A stretch of DNA of 17,109 nt, taken from assembly GCA_045658225.1 (NCBI GenBank), contig JAZOUO010000041.1, positions 1-17,109 on the forward strand. The letters run 5' to 3'. A model generated the notes under the pieces. It saw only the letters and a program-made list of their open reading frames with translations. It searched no databases and was not told the origin of the DNA. The DNA is from SVTX01 sp045658225. GTDB lineage: Bacteria; Bacillota; Clostridia; Oscillospirales; CAG-272. Shown piece after piece: positions 1-5,331 of this stretch. Each line of letters begins with the position of its first letter. Positions within the stretch are counted from its first letter, which is position 1. The translations under genes and the position numbers were made by a program.

Positions 1-549
1 ACGGGCACGGATATTGCCATAGATGCGGCAGACGTCGTACTTATGCGTAGTGAACTTATGGACGTTCCCGCGGCTATAAGACTCAGCCGCAAGGTGACGT
101 GGAATATCAAGGAAAATTTGTTCTGGGCGTTTATTTACAATATAATCGGCATACCGCTTGCTGCGGGAGTGTGGATTAGTCTTCTCGGTTGGGAGCTTAG
201 CCCTATGTTCGGTGCGGCGGCGATGAGTTTGTCAAGCTTTTGCGTTGTTTCAAACGCTCTCAGCCTTAATATTGCAAACATTTACTGCCCACAAAACGAC
301 AAAAAAATAAGACGTAAGCGTAAAAAGGAGAATAAAGAAATGACAAGAACAATTCATATCAAGGGTATGATGTGTCCTCACTGCGAGGCGAGAGTAAAGA
401 AATATCTCGAGGCTGTGGACGGAGTTATATCCGCAGAGGTCAGTCACGAGAAGGGAACTGCCGTTGTCACCACAAACGACACAGTCAGCGACGAGACCCT
501 GACAAAGACTGTGGTTGACATTGACTATACAGTCATATCAGTTGAATAA
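1..549 (+). CDS. copA: Copper-type P1B ATPase, C-terminal part, with a C-terminal HMA domain (5' partial)
   Basis: The frame is open from the first base and ends with TAA at 547-549, giving the last 182 residues of a heavy-metal-exporting P1B ATPase. It begins in the hinge end of the P-domain (GTDIAIDAADVVLM). The final two membrane helices of the family follow: NLFWAFIYNIIGIPLAAG, and PMFGAAAMSLSSFCVVSNALSLN, which carries the MSxSS...NA motif of Cu(I) ATPases. A basic linker (KKIRRKRKK) then leads into a complete ferredoxin-like HMA domain from about fragment residue 114, with the metal motif GMMCPHC. Family knowledge: these pumps export Cu(I) (or Ag(I)) across the cytoplasmic membrane using ATP. 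Most carry HMA domains at the N terminus; here one lies at the C terminus, and the N-terminal part is outside the window. An internal ribosome site and ATG precede the HMA domain (separate entry). Copper as the substrate is inferred from the motifs, not proven. Confidence 0.9.
   Translation, partial: TGTDIAIDAADVVLMRSELMDVPAAIRLSRKVTWNIKENLFWAFIYNIIGIPLAAGVWISLLGWELSPMFGAAAMSLSSFCVVSNALSLNIANIYCPQNDKKIRRKRKKENKEMTRTIHIKGMMCPHCEARVKKYLEAVDGVISAEVSHEKGTAVVTTNDTVSDETLTKTVVDIDYTVISVE
340..549 (+). CDS. copZ: Possible in-frame internal product: CopZ-like copper chaperone
   Basis: Inside the ATPase frame, an ATG at 340 is preceded by AAAAAGGAG ending at 330. That is a strong Shine-Dalgarno sequence with a 9-base gap. 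Translation from here would give a 69-residue protein starting MTRTIHIKGMMCPHCEARV, the length and layout of a free CopZ chaperone, with metal ligands Cys12 and Cys15 in MxCxxC. Family knowledge: CopZ delivers Cu(I) to CopA, and separate copA and copZ genes are common in Firmicutes. The inference is that this locus makes both the HMA-tailed pump and a free chaperone from one reading frame. The alternatives are that the AGGAG is a chance feature of the Lys-Glu linker codons, or a fossil of an ancestral copZ start joined by loss of a stop codon. Confidence 0.4.
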   Translation: MTRTIHIKGMMCPHCEARVKKYLEAVDGVISAEVSHEKGTAVVTTNDTVSDETLTKTVVDIDYTVISVE

Positions 550-550
550 T

Positions 551-582
551 AAATAAAGAGGGTAGAACCCTCTTTATTTTTG
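551..582 (+). terminator. Rho-independent terminator after copA
   Basis: A perfect 13-bp stem (551-563 with 567-579) surrounds an AGA loop. It sits directly behind the ATPase stop codon and is followed by T residues. The stem is A/T-rich at its base and G/C-rich at the top, the usual form of an intrinsic terminator. Confidence 0.9.
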
Positions 583-599
583 TTGGAATTTCTTTTTTT

Positions 600-653
600 T
601 CGGTTATCACCGAGGACGGTAAGGTTGCAAATGAGTTGAATTTTAAGAATTGA
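600..653 (+). pseudogene. Possible fossil C-terminus of a lost gene
   Basis: The frame read from 603 gives VITEDGKVANELNFKN followed by TGA at 651-653, which looks like the tail of a real protein. There is no start codon or ribosome site for it. Upstream in the same frame lie only a T-rich run and the copA terminator. It may be the remnant of a gene deleted when the tRNA-flanking region was rearranged. It is too short to identify and could be chance. Confidence 0.15.
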
Positions 654-698
654 TGATAATACCCCCCGCACTGCGGTGTTGGTGGGTGTTTATTGTGA

Positions 699-745
699 GT
701 TCGAATCTCTCCTTCTCCGCCAGCGCAAAGAGCACCCGATTGGGT
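699..745 (+). repeat. Partial copy of the tRNA-Ser 3' end plus part of its terminator (copy A)
   Basis: Positions 699-722 match the T-arm and acceptor 3' strand of the tRNA-Ser gene at 939-1030, including CCA, but lie on the opposite strand. The match continues into the flank: GCGCAAAGAGCACCC, then the loop GATT, then GGGTG, after which it breaks off. The tRNA 5' half is absent, so this cannot be a working tRNA. A tRNA 3' end with its adjoining flank is what a tRNA-targeting integrative element leaves behind as an att site; that origin is inference. The sequence just upstream, 662-675, has a small CCGC/GCGG hairpin. Confidence 0.7.
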
Positions 746-776
746 GGGAAAGTAAAGTAATCTAAAAAGGTAAGGA

Positions 777-867
777 GCGAGATTCGAACCGCCACTGCCA
801 ATGAAATAATCATAAATGGTTAAGAAAAGAGATTCGAACTTTCACATAAAATCGCAGGGCGATTTTA
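777..867. repeat. T-loop-like fragments and a 12-bp palindrome next to the tRNA copies
   Basis: GAGATTCGAAC-type sequence, identical to the T-loop of the tRNA-Ser gene read on the same strand, occurs near 778-789 and again near 829-839, each without the rest of a tRNA. The second is followed by a perfect 12-bp inverted repeat (about 844-855 with 859-870, loop AGG; arm ACATAAAATCGC). No coding frame explains these. They look like debris of a short repeat family or of repeated integration and excision beside the tRNA gene. Confidence 0.45.
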
Positions 868-887
868 TGTATGATATTTCTGCTTGC

Positions 888-954
888 TCTCCTTCTCCGC
901 CAACGCAAAAAGAGCACCCGATTGGGTGCTCTTTGCGCTGGCGGAGAAGGAGAG
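888..954. repeat. 67-bp imperfect palindrome joining two opposed tRNA-Ser 3' ends through the terminator
   Basis: CTCTCCTTCTCCGCCA at 888-903 (copy B) is the exact reverse complement of TGGCGGAGAAGGAGAG at 939-954, which is the 3' end of the real tRNA-Ser gene. Between them lies the terminator hairpin 909-934. The whole block is therefore one long imperfect palindrome with centre loop GATT at 920-923. A RNA reading through the tRNA terminator could fold its trailer onto the tRNA 3' end. Confidence 0.8.
909..934 (-). terminator. Terminator of tRNA-Ser
   Basis: An 11-bp perfect stem (909-919 with 924-934) has a 4-base loop. On the minus strand it lies five bases beyond the encoded CCA, and the descending arm runs into a T tract (complement of the A's at 907-911). 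This is a standard intrinsic terminator for the tRNA transcript. Confidence 0.85.
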
Positions 955-1030
955 ATTCGAACTCTCGAACCGCTTTTGACGGTTACACGATTTCCAATCG
1001 TGCGCCCTCGACCAACTAGGCGACTTCTCC
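939..1030 (-). tRNA. tRNA-Ser (GGA anticodon)
   Basis: Read on the minus strand this is a 92-base class II tRNA. The acceptor stem is GGAGAAG pairing with CTTCTCC, the discriminator base is G, and CCA is encoded (complement of 939-941). The anticodon stem CACGA/TCGTG encloses loop TTGGAAA, with anticodon GGA at 995-993. A long variable arm (AACCG paired with CGGTT) and a T-loop GTTCGAATC are present, both features of tRNA-Ser. It reads UCC and UCU serine codons. It has its own promoter and terminator and stands alone. Confidence 0.97.
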
Positions 1031-1051
1031 GTGTCGTTTTGCGACTTAACT

Positions 1052-1080
1052 ATAATATCACAAAAAAATGCCTTTGTCAA
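1052..1080 (-). promoter_or_regulatory. Promoter of tRNA-Ser
   Basis: On the minus strand, TTGACA (complement of 1075-1080) and TATTAT (complement of 1052-1057) are separated by exactly 17 bases. The predicted start near 1045 lies about 15 bases before the tRNA. This is a near-consensus housekeeping sigma promoter. Confidence 0.85.
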
Positions 1081-1194
1081 TATCTTTTTTCAAAAAAAAG
1101 ATTTTTATTTGAAAAATTGCTCCGCACTTGATTTTTTACAATATTCGGGTCGTGAAGGTCTTTCTTAAAAATTCTTAACGATTGGCTGTCTCTA

Positions 1195-1223
1195 TTGAAG
1201 CACGATGGAATTTGTGGTAATAT
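1195..1223 (+). promoter_or_regulatory. Promoter of the membrane protein gene at 1258
   Basis: TTGAAG at 1195-1200 and TAATAT at 1218-1223 have a 17-base spacer, with an overlapping TATAAT at 1221-1226. The transcript would begin near 1230. That places the upstream in-frame TTG (1195) and ATG (1225) outside the message or at its edge and supports the start at 1258. Confidence 0.65.
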
Positions 1224-1257
1224 AATGACGGAATATTTTGTAAAACGAGGTCGTGTT

Positions 1258-2025
1258 ATGAAGGATTTTGTCGCGCGTTTATTCAGTGAAAACAATTCAG
1301 ATCTTCAGATCGGTCTTTTTGACGTCTGGCACTTTTTGTATTTATTTATCATATTCGGCGGTTGCATTGCCCTTTGGCTGATATTTCATAAAAAGTCGGA
1401 GACGGCAAAGCAAAAGGTAATAAGAATCTTTGCTTACCTTACCATAGGCTTATATATTGCGGACTTTTTCATTATGCCTCTGTCCGATAGCTATAGTGGT
1501 ATCAGTACTTACAAGCTCCCGTACAACATCTGCACGATAATGGCGGTGCTCGTACCCTTTGCGCAGTTTAGCAAAAAATTCAAGTCTGTAAAAGCTCCTA
1601 TTGTGACGCTCTCAATTGCGTCATCGCTTATGTGGACGTGTTATCCCGGCTCGGCGCTCGGCGGTCAGCCACCATTCAGCTACATAATTTTCCAGACCTT
1701 TATGTATCACGGCTTTTTGTTTAGCTGGGGCTTTTTAACCCTTGCGCTCGGCGACGTTAAGCTCGAAATAAAGAAGATTTGGAAGGAGTTTTGCGGAATT
1801 CTTTTAATTCTTATATGGGCGGCATTTGGAAATACTATTTACGATGGAGAGCAGAATTGGTTCTTTATTGAAAAGAGCATTTTTCCGTTCTTGTCCGATG
1901 AGATAATGCCGTTGATGGTGGTTCTCAGCGTATTCGGCGTTTGTCTTGTTATCTACGGCATATATTACGCTGTTTGCAAAATCTCGGGTACGAGAGCCCG
2001 CCGTATGTCCTCGCTCGTGGCATAA
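1258..2025 (+). CDS. Multi-pass membrane protein, YwaF/TMEM164-like
   Basis: This is a 255-residue integral membrane protein with about six or seven hydrophobic segments (roughly residues 24-43, 56-74, 88-105, 114-128, 141-164, 177-192, 217-240) and a short basic tail. The length, the LPYNIC block (Cys92) after the third helix, and FQTFMYHGFLFSWGF (residues 145-159) resemble the YwaF family of Firmicutes (TIGR02206 group), which is related to eukaryotic TMEM164. The function of the bacterial proteins is unknown. TMEM164 has been described as a lipid acyltransferase that uses a conserved cysteine; whether Cys92 corresponds to it is inference. The start at 1258 is chosen for the GAGG at 1247-1250 with a 7-base gap. 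The gene is monocistronic, with its own promoter and terminator, so neighbours say nothing about its role. Confidence 0.75.
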   Translation: MKDFVARLFSENNSDLQIGLFDVWHFLYLFIIFGGCIALWLIFHKKSETAKQKVIRIFAYLTIGLYIADFFIMPLSDSYSGISTYKLPYNICTIMAVLVPFAQFSKKFKSVKAPIVTLSIASSLMWTCYPGSALGGQPPFSYIIFQTFMYHGFLFSWGFLTLALGDVKLEIKKIWKEFCGILLILIWAAFGNTIYDGEQNWFFIEKSIFPFLSDEIMPLMVVLSVFGVCLVIYGIYYAVCKISGTRARRMSSLVA

Positions 2026-2030
2026 AAATC

Positions 2031-2069
2031 AGCTTGCCCTTATCACACAGGATAGGGGTAAGCTTTTTT
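2031..2069 (+). terminator. Terminator after the YwaF-like gene
   Basis: A 14-bp stem with two G-U pairs (2031-2044 with 2051-2064) and loop ACACAG is followed by a run of six T's. It begins five bases past the stop codon. A weaker second hairpin (2089-2097 with 2113-2122) lies further down and may be a decayed backup terminator. Confidence 0.88.
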
Positions 2070-2143
2070 GTTGTTTTATAGAAACGACTACAAAAGCAGG
2101 TTAAAACGTGAGGCTTTTTGTATATAAATAAATTTTTAGATTA

Positions 2144-2172
2144 TTGACAAAGAAAATATTGTATGATATAAT
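2144..2172 (+). promoter_or_regulatory. Consensus promoter of the pyr operon
   Basis: A perfect TTGACA at 2144-2149, a 17-base spacer and a perfect TATAAT at 2167-2172 predict a start near 2179. A second TATAAT at 2181-2186, with TTGTAT at 2159-2164 and a 16-base spacer, could give an alternative start about 14 bases downstream. No PyrR-type antiterminator/terminator pair is visible between here and pyrC. Confidence 0.85.
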
Positions 2173-2186
2173 ATTATAAATATAAT

Positions 2187-2208
2187 CGGGGAGTGTGTCA
2201 GCTTCCCG
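2187..2208 (+). promoter_or_regulatory. Short 5' leader hairpin before pyrC
   Basis: CGGGGAG (2187-2193) pairs with CTTCCCG (2202-2208), one pair being G-U, around an 8-base loop. It sits at the very 5' end of the predicted message and ends 15 bases before the ribosome site at 2224-2228. It has no T tract, so it is not a terminator. It may stabilise the message or respond to the choice of start site; this is inference. Confidence 0.4.
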
Positions 2209-2236
2209 AAAAGGAACGCAAAAGGGAGAAATTCAG

Positions 2237-3496
2237 ATGCTTGTTATCTTTAAGAATGCCGAAAATTACTTGAACAAAAACAAGATTTGCGGTGATTTTG
2301 CCCTCTCTGACGGCAGACTTGTCTCTCTTGACAGCTTGAATAATTCTGTAATTGACGGAAAGGCCTCCGTCACCTTTAATAATTGTCTTATTTTGCCCGG
2401 ATTTTGCGATGTGCACGTTCATTTTCGCGAGCCGGGATTTTTGTATAAAGAGGACATCTCCACGGGCTCAAACTCAGCGGCGGCAGGCGGTTATACCGAC
2501 GTTTGCACAATGCCAAACCTAAACCCCGTACCCGACTCGGTAGAAAATCTTAAATTACAGCTTGACGCCATAGAAAAAAAGGCGGTTATACGCGTTCACC
2601 CCTTCGGCGCTCTTACAGTCGCCGAGGCAGGCAGAGAAGCGGCAGACCTTGAGGGCATGGCGGATAACGTCATAGGCTATTCGGACGATGGACGCGGAGT
2701 TCAGTCGGCAGAGATGATGGAGCGTCTTATGAGACGAGCAGCGGCACTTGATAAGGTCATATCCGCGCACTGCGAGGACAATTCGCTCCTGAACGGCGGC
2801 TATATTCACGACGGTGAGTACGCAAAGGCGCACGGACACAGAGGTATCTGCTCGGAGAGTGAGTGGGGACCTATCGCGCGAGACATTGAGCTTGCCAAGG
2901 CGACGGGGGTAAAATACCACGTCTGCCACATATCCACAAAGGAATCGGTTGACATAATCCGCAAGGCAAAGGCGGAGGGTGTTAATATCACCTGCGAAAC
3001 AGGGCCGCATTACCTTATTCTTGATGACTCAAGCCTTAAGGAAAACGCGAGATTTAAGATGAATCCGCCCCTGCGTGATAAGTCTGACCGCGAGGCACTT
3101 GTCGCGGGTATGCTTGACGGCACGATAGATATGATAGCCACAGACCACGCGCCCCACTCAAACGAGGAAAAGTCACGCGGACTTGAAAAGTCGGCGATGG
3201 GTGTCGTAGGGCTTGAATCAGCGTTTGCGGAGATGTACACAAACTTCGTTCAGACGGGTATTATCACACTTGAGAGACTGCTCGAGCTTATGGTCTATAA
3301 CCCTAGAGAGAGATTCGGAATTGAGGGTGACGTAGGATTTTCGGTATGGAATATTGAAAAGCAGACGACAGTCAACCCCGAGACCTTTTTGACCAAGGGC
3401 AGAAGCACACCGTTTGAGGGTGACAGGGTGTTTGGCACTTGTCTTATGACGGTATGCGACGGAAAAATAGTTTACAGAAACAATACGGAGATATAA
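2237..3496 (+). CDS. pyrC: Dihydroorotase, class I
   Basis: This gene encodes a 419-residue cytosolic zinc amidohydrolase that cyclises N-carbamoyl-L-aspartate to L-dihydroorotate, the third step of UMP synthesis. Visible family marks are the metal-binding DVHVHFREPG (His60, His62), GYSDDGRG (149-154), SAHCEDN (His178), CHIST (His231), GPHY, and the catalytic ATDHAPH (Asp303, His304, His307). Length and motifs fit the bacterial class I enzyme of Bacillus and Clostridia. The start at 2237 is chosen because GGGAG (2224-2228) lies 8 bases upstream. An in-frame start 14 codons earlier at 2195 has no ribosome site and would fall inside the leader hairpin. It is the first gene of the pyr operon, and its stop lies one base before pyrK. 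Confidence 0.96.
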   Translation: MLVIFKNAENYLNKNKICGDFALSDGRLVSLDSLNNSVIDGKASVTFNNCLILPGFCDVHVHFREPGFLYKEDISTGSNSAAAGGYTDVCTMPNLNPVPDSVENLKLQLDAIEKKAVIRVHPFGALTVAEAGREAADLEGMADNVIGYSDDGRGVQSAEMMERLMRRAAALDKVISAHCEDNSLLNGGYIHDGEYAKAHGHRGICSESEWGPIARDIELAKATGVKYHVCHISTKESVDIIRKAKAEGVNITCETGPHYLILDDSSLKENARFKMNPPLRDKSDREALVAGMLDGTIDMIATDHAPHSNEEKSRGLEKSAMGVVGLESAFAEMYTNFVQTGIITLERLLELMVYNPRERFGIEGDVGFSVWNIEKQTTVNPETFLTKGRSTPFEGDRVFGTCLMTVCDGKIVYRNNTEI

Positions 3497-3497
3497 A

Positions 3498-4238
3498 ATG
3501 ACACAGGGAATTTATACAATCAAGGAAAATATAAAGCTCGCACCGAGCGTTTATAAAATGACACTTCTGGGTGATACGTCAGCGTGCACGGCAACGGGAC
3601 AGTTTATAAACATCCTGATTGACGGACTTTATCTGCGCCGTCCCATATCGGTACACGACTATGACGAGGGTAGCATTGTGATAATCTATAAGGTCGTAGG
3701 CACAGGCACCGAAAAAATGGCAGAGATGGTCGCAGGACAGAGCTTGGACGTGCTCGTAGGTCTTGGAAACGGCTACGACACCTCGAAGTCGGGACAAAAC
3801 CCCGTGCTTATCGGTGGCGGTGTTGGAATTCCCCCACTCTTTGGACTTTGCAAAAAGCTTATAGCAGAGGGCAAGACCCCCTCGGTAATACTTGGCTTTA
3901 ATAAAGCGGAGGAGATATTCTGCTATGACGAGTTCAAGTCGCTGACCGACAAGGTGTATATATCAACGGTTGACGGAAGCGTTGGTACAAAGGGTTTTGT
4001 GACCGACGTATTAAAGGACATTGACTACTCGTATTTCTACACCTGCGGACCTATGCCGATGTTCCGCGCTGTAAACCGCGTGGCAACCACAAGCGGTCAG
4101 CTCAGCTTTGAGGAGCGAATGGGCTGTGGATTTGGTGCGTGTATGGGATGCTCGTGTCAGACGCTCACAGGATATAAGAGAATTTGCAAGGACGGCCCCG
4201 TGCTTGAGAGGGAGGAGATAAAATGGGAGAATGCATAA
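3498..4238 (+). CDS. pyrK: Dihydroorotate dehydrogenase B, electron-transfer subunit
   Basis: This is a 246-residue iron-sulfur flavoprotein subunit that passes electrons from PyrD's FMN through a [2Fe-2S] cluster and FAD to NAD+. The N-terminal FAD-binding barrel includes LRRPISVHDY (about residues 47-56). The NAD-binding fold has GGGVGIPPLFGLC (about 108-120) and CGPMPMF (about 181-187). The C-terminal cluster motif has Cys210, Cys215, Cys218 and Cys230, with an extra Cys220. The third gap, C-X11-C, is at the short end for the family. A GGAG seven bases before the ATG and a one-base gap from pyrC support the start. It overlaps pyrD by 16 bases, consistent with coupled translation of a stoichiometric complex. 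Confidence 0.96.
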   Translation: MTQGIYTIKENIKLAPSVYKMTLLGDTSACTATGQFINILIDGLYLRRPISVHDYDEGSIVIIYKVVGTGTEKMAEMVAGQSLDVLVGLGNGYDTSKSGQNPVLIGGGVGIPPLFGLCKKLIAEGKTPSVILGFNKAEEIFCYDEFKSLTDKVYISTVDGSVGTKGFVTDVLKDIDYSYFYTCGPMPMFRAVNRVATTSGQLSFEERMGCGFGACMGCSCQTLTGYKRICKDGPVLEREEIKWENA

Positions 4239-5140
4239 CAAAGGTTAATCTCTGCGGAGTTGAAATGGACAATCCCATAATCCCCGCAAGCGGAACGTTC
4301 GGATTCGGATATGAATTTGCGGAGCTTTACGACATAAACTGTCTCGGCTCGTTCTCATTCAAGGGCACGACCAAGGACAAGAGATTTGGAAACCCCACAC
4401 CGAGAATTGCGGAGTGCACCGAGGGTATGATAAACGCCGTTGGACTTCAGAATCCCGGTGTTGACAAGGTTATCTCCGAGGAGCTTCCCAAGCTCAAGGC
4501 GGTATTTAACAAGCCTGTTATGGCAAACGTAAGCGGATTTTCGGTAGAGGATTACGCGTACACGGTAGAAAGACTTGATAGCGAGGAGCAGATAGGCTGG
4601 TTTGAGGTAAACGTGTCCTGCCCCAACGTCCACGGCGGTGGAATGAGCTTTGGAACAGACCCCAAAGCAGCGGCAGAGGTGACTGCGGCAGTCCGCAAGG
4701 TCACAAACAAACCCCTTATAATCAAGCTGTCCCCTAACGTGACGGACATTGTATCCATAGCAAAGGCTTGCGAGGCGGCGGGAGCAGACGGAATAAGCCT
4801 TATAAACACGCTTCTCGGCATGAGAATTGACCTCAAGACTAAAAAGCCGATTATCGCCAACAAAATGGGTGGTTTCTCAGGCCCTGCAATAAAGCCTGTC
4901 GGCATACGTATGGTATATCAGGTCTATGACGCAGTAAAGATACCGATAGTCGGTATGGGCGGCGTATCGAGTGCGGAGGACGTTATCGAGTATATGCTCG
5001 CGGGTGCGACTGCGGTCGAGATCGGCGCGGCTAACCTTATCAACCCTTACGCGTCACGCAACATCGTAAATGACCTGCCTAGAGCAATGGAAAAATACGG
5101 AATAAACAGCCTGTCCGATATTATCGGCGCGGCTCATTGA
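4223..5140 (+). CDS. pyrD: Dihydroorotate dehydrogenase B, catalytic subunit (class 1B)
   Basis: This 305-residue FMN-containing barrel enzyme oxidises dihydroorotate to orotate and works with PyrK, using NAD+ rather than quinone. Marks of class 1B are NPIIPASGTFGFGYEF near the N terminus, NAVGLQNPGVD, the active-site loop EVNVSCPNVHGGG with catalytic Cys133 (class 2 enzymes have Ser), KLSPNVTDI, ISLINTLLGM and the phosphate-site GMGGVSSAEDVIEYMLAGA. It has no N-terminal membrane helix, so it is cytosolic. The start lies inside pyrK, with a GGAGGAG ribosome site at 4211-4217. The next gene, pyrF, is separated by an unusual 191-bp repeat-bearing gap. Confidence 0.96.
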   Translation: MGECITKVNLCGVEMDNPIIPASGTFGFGYEFAELYDINCLGSFSFKGTTKDKRFGNPTPRIAECTEGMINAVGLQNPGVDKVISEELPKLKAVFNKPVMANVSGFSVEDYAYTVERLDSEEQIGWFEVNVSCPNVHGGGMSFGTDPKAAAEVTAAVRKVTNKPLIIKLSPNVTDIVSIAKACEAAGADGISLINTLLGMRIDLKTKKPIIANKMGGFSGPAIKPVGIRMVYQVYDAVKIPIVGMGGVSSAEDVIEYMLAGATAVEIGAANLINPYASRNIVNDLPRAMEKYGINSLSDIIGAAH

Positions 5141-5156
5141 GTTGGAAAGGATGCGT

Positions 5157-5191
5157 GCGGAGAAACCTTTTTTGAAAAAAGTTTTCCCCGC
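5157..5191. repeat. 35-bp near-perfect palindrome in the pyrD-pyrF gap
   Basis: Two 17-base arms with two mismatches surround a single central G at 5174; the core is CTTTTTTGAAAAAAG. It is followed by C-rich sequence (CCCCGCGCCCC). It resembles half of a composite intergenic repeat together with the second palindrome at 5261-5289. It does not have the GC stem plus T tail of a good terminator. Confidence 0.6.
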
Positions 5192-5260
5192 GCCCCTTAC
5201 AAAAAACTTCCCCGAAAAACAAATTTGGAAAAAATAAAAAATATAAAAGCTTTTGAGATT

Positions 5261-5289
5261 CTTAAGAACTTTTTCAAAAAGTTCTTAAG
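5261..5289. repeat. 29-bp palindrome in the pyrD-pyrF gap
   Basis: The 14-base arms are perfect around a central C at 5275 (arm CTTAAGAACTTTTT). It is followed by TGGGGTGTGGGGCAAAGC, G-rich in mirror of the C-rich flank of the first palindrome. No T tract follows, so pyrF and the genes after it are probably still transcribed from the pyrC promoter. It is likely a REP or MITE-like interspersed element; copies elsewhere cannot be seen in this window. Confidence 0.6.
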
Positions 5290-5331
5290 TGGGGTGTGGG
5301 GCAAAGCACCGCATACAGAAAGGAGTAAAAA

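Noticed and set aside
816..1131. Small open frames across the tRNA-Ser region
   Set aside because: They run through the tRNA gene, its terminator and the repeats, and have no ribosome sites or family likeness.
1195..1257. Longer N terminus for the YwaF-like protein (TTG at 1195 or ATG at 1225)
   Set aside because: Both positions fall in the predicted promoter and lack a ribosome site; the ATG at 1258 has GAGG seven bases upstream.
2179..2236. PyrR attenuator or T-box in the pyr leader
   Set aside because: There is only one 7-bp hairpin, no terminator with a T tract and no recognisable PyrR loop or T-box sequence.
5261..5289. Palindrome as a terminator splitting the pyr operon
   Set aside because: It is A/T-rich, has a one-base centre and is followed by G-rich sequence instead of a T tract.
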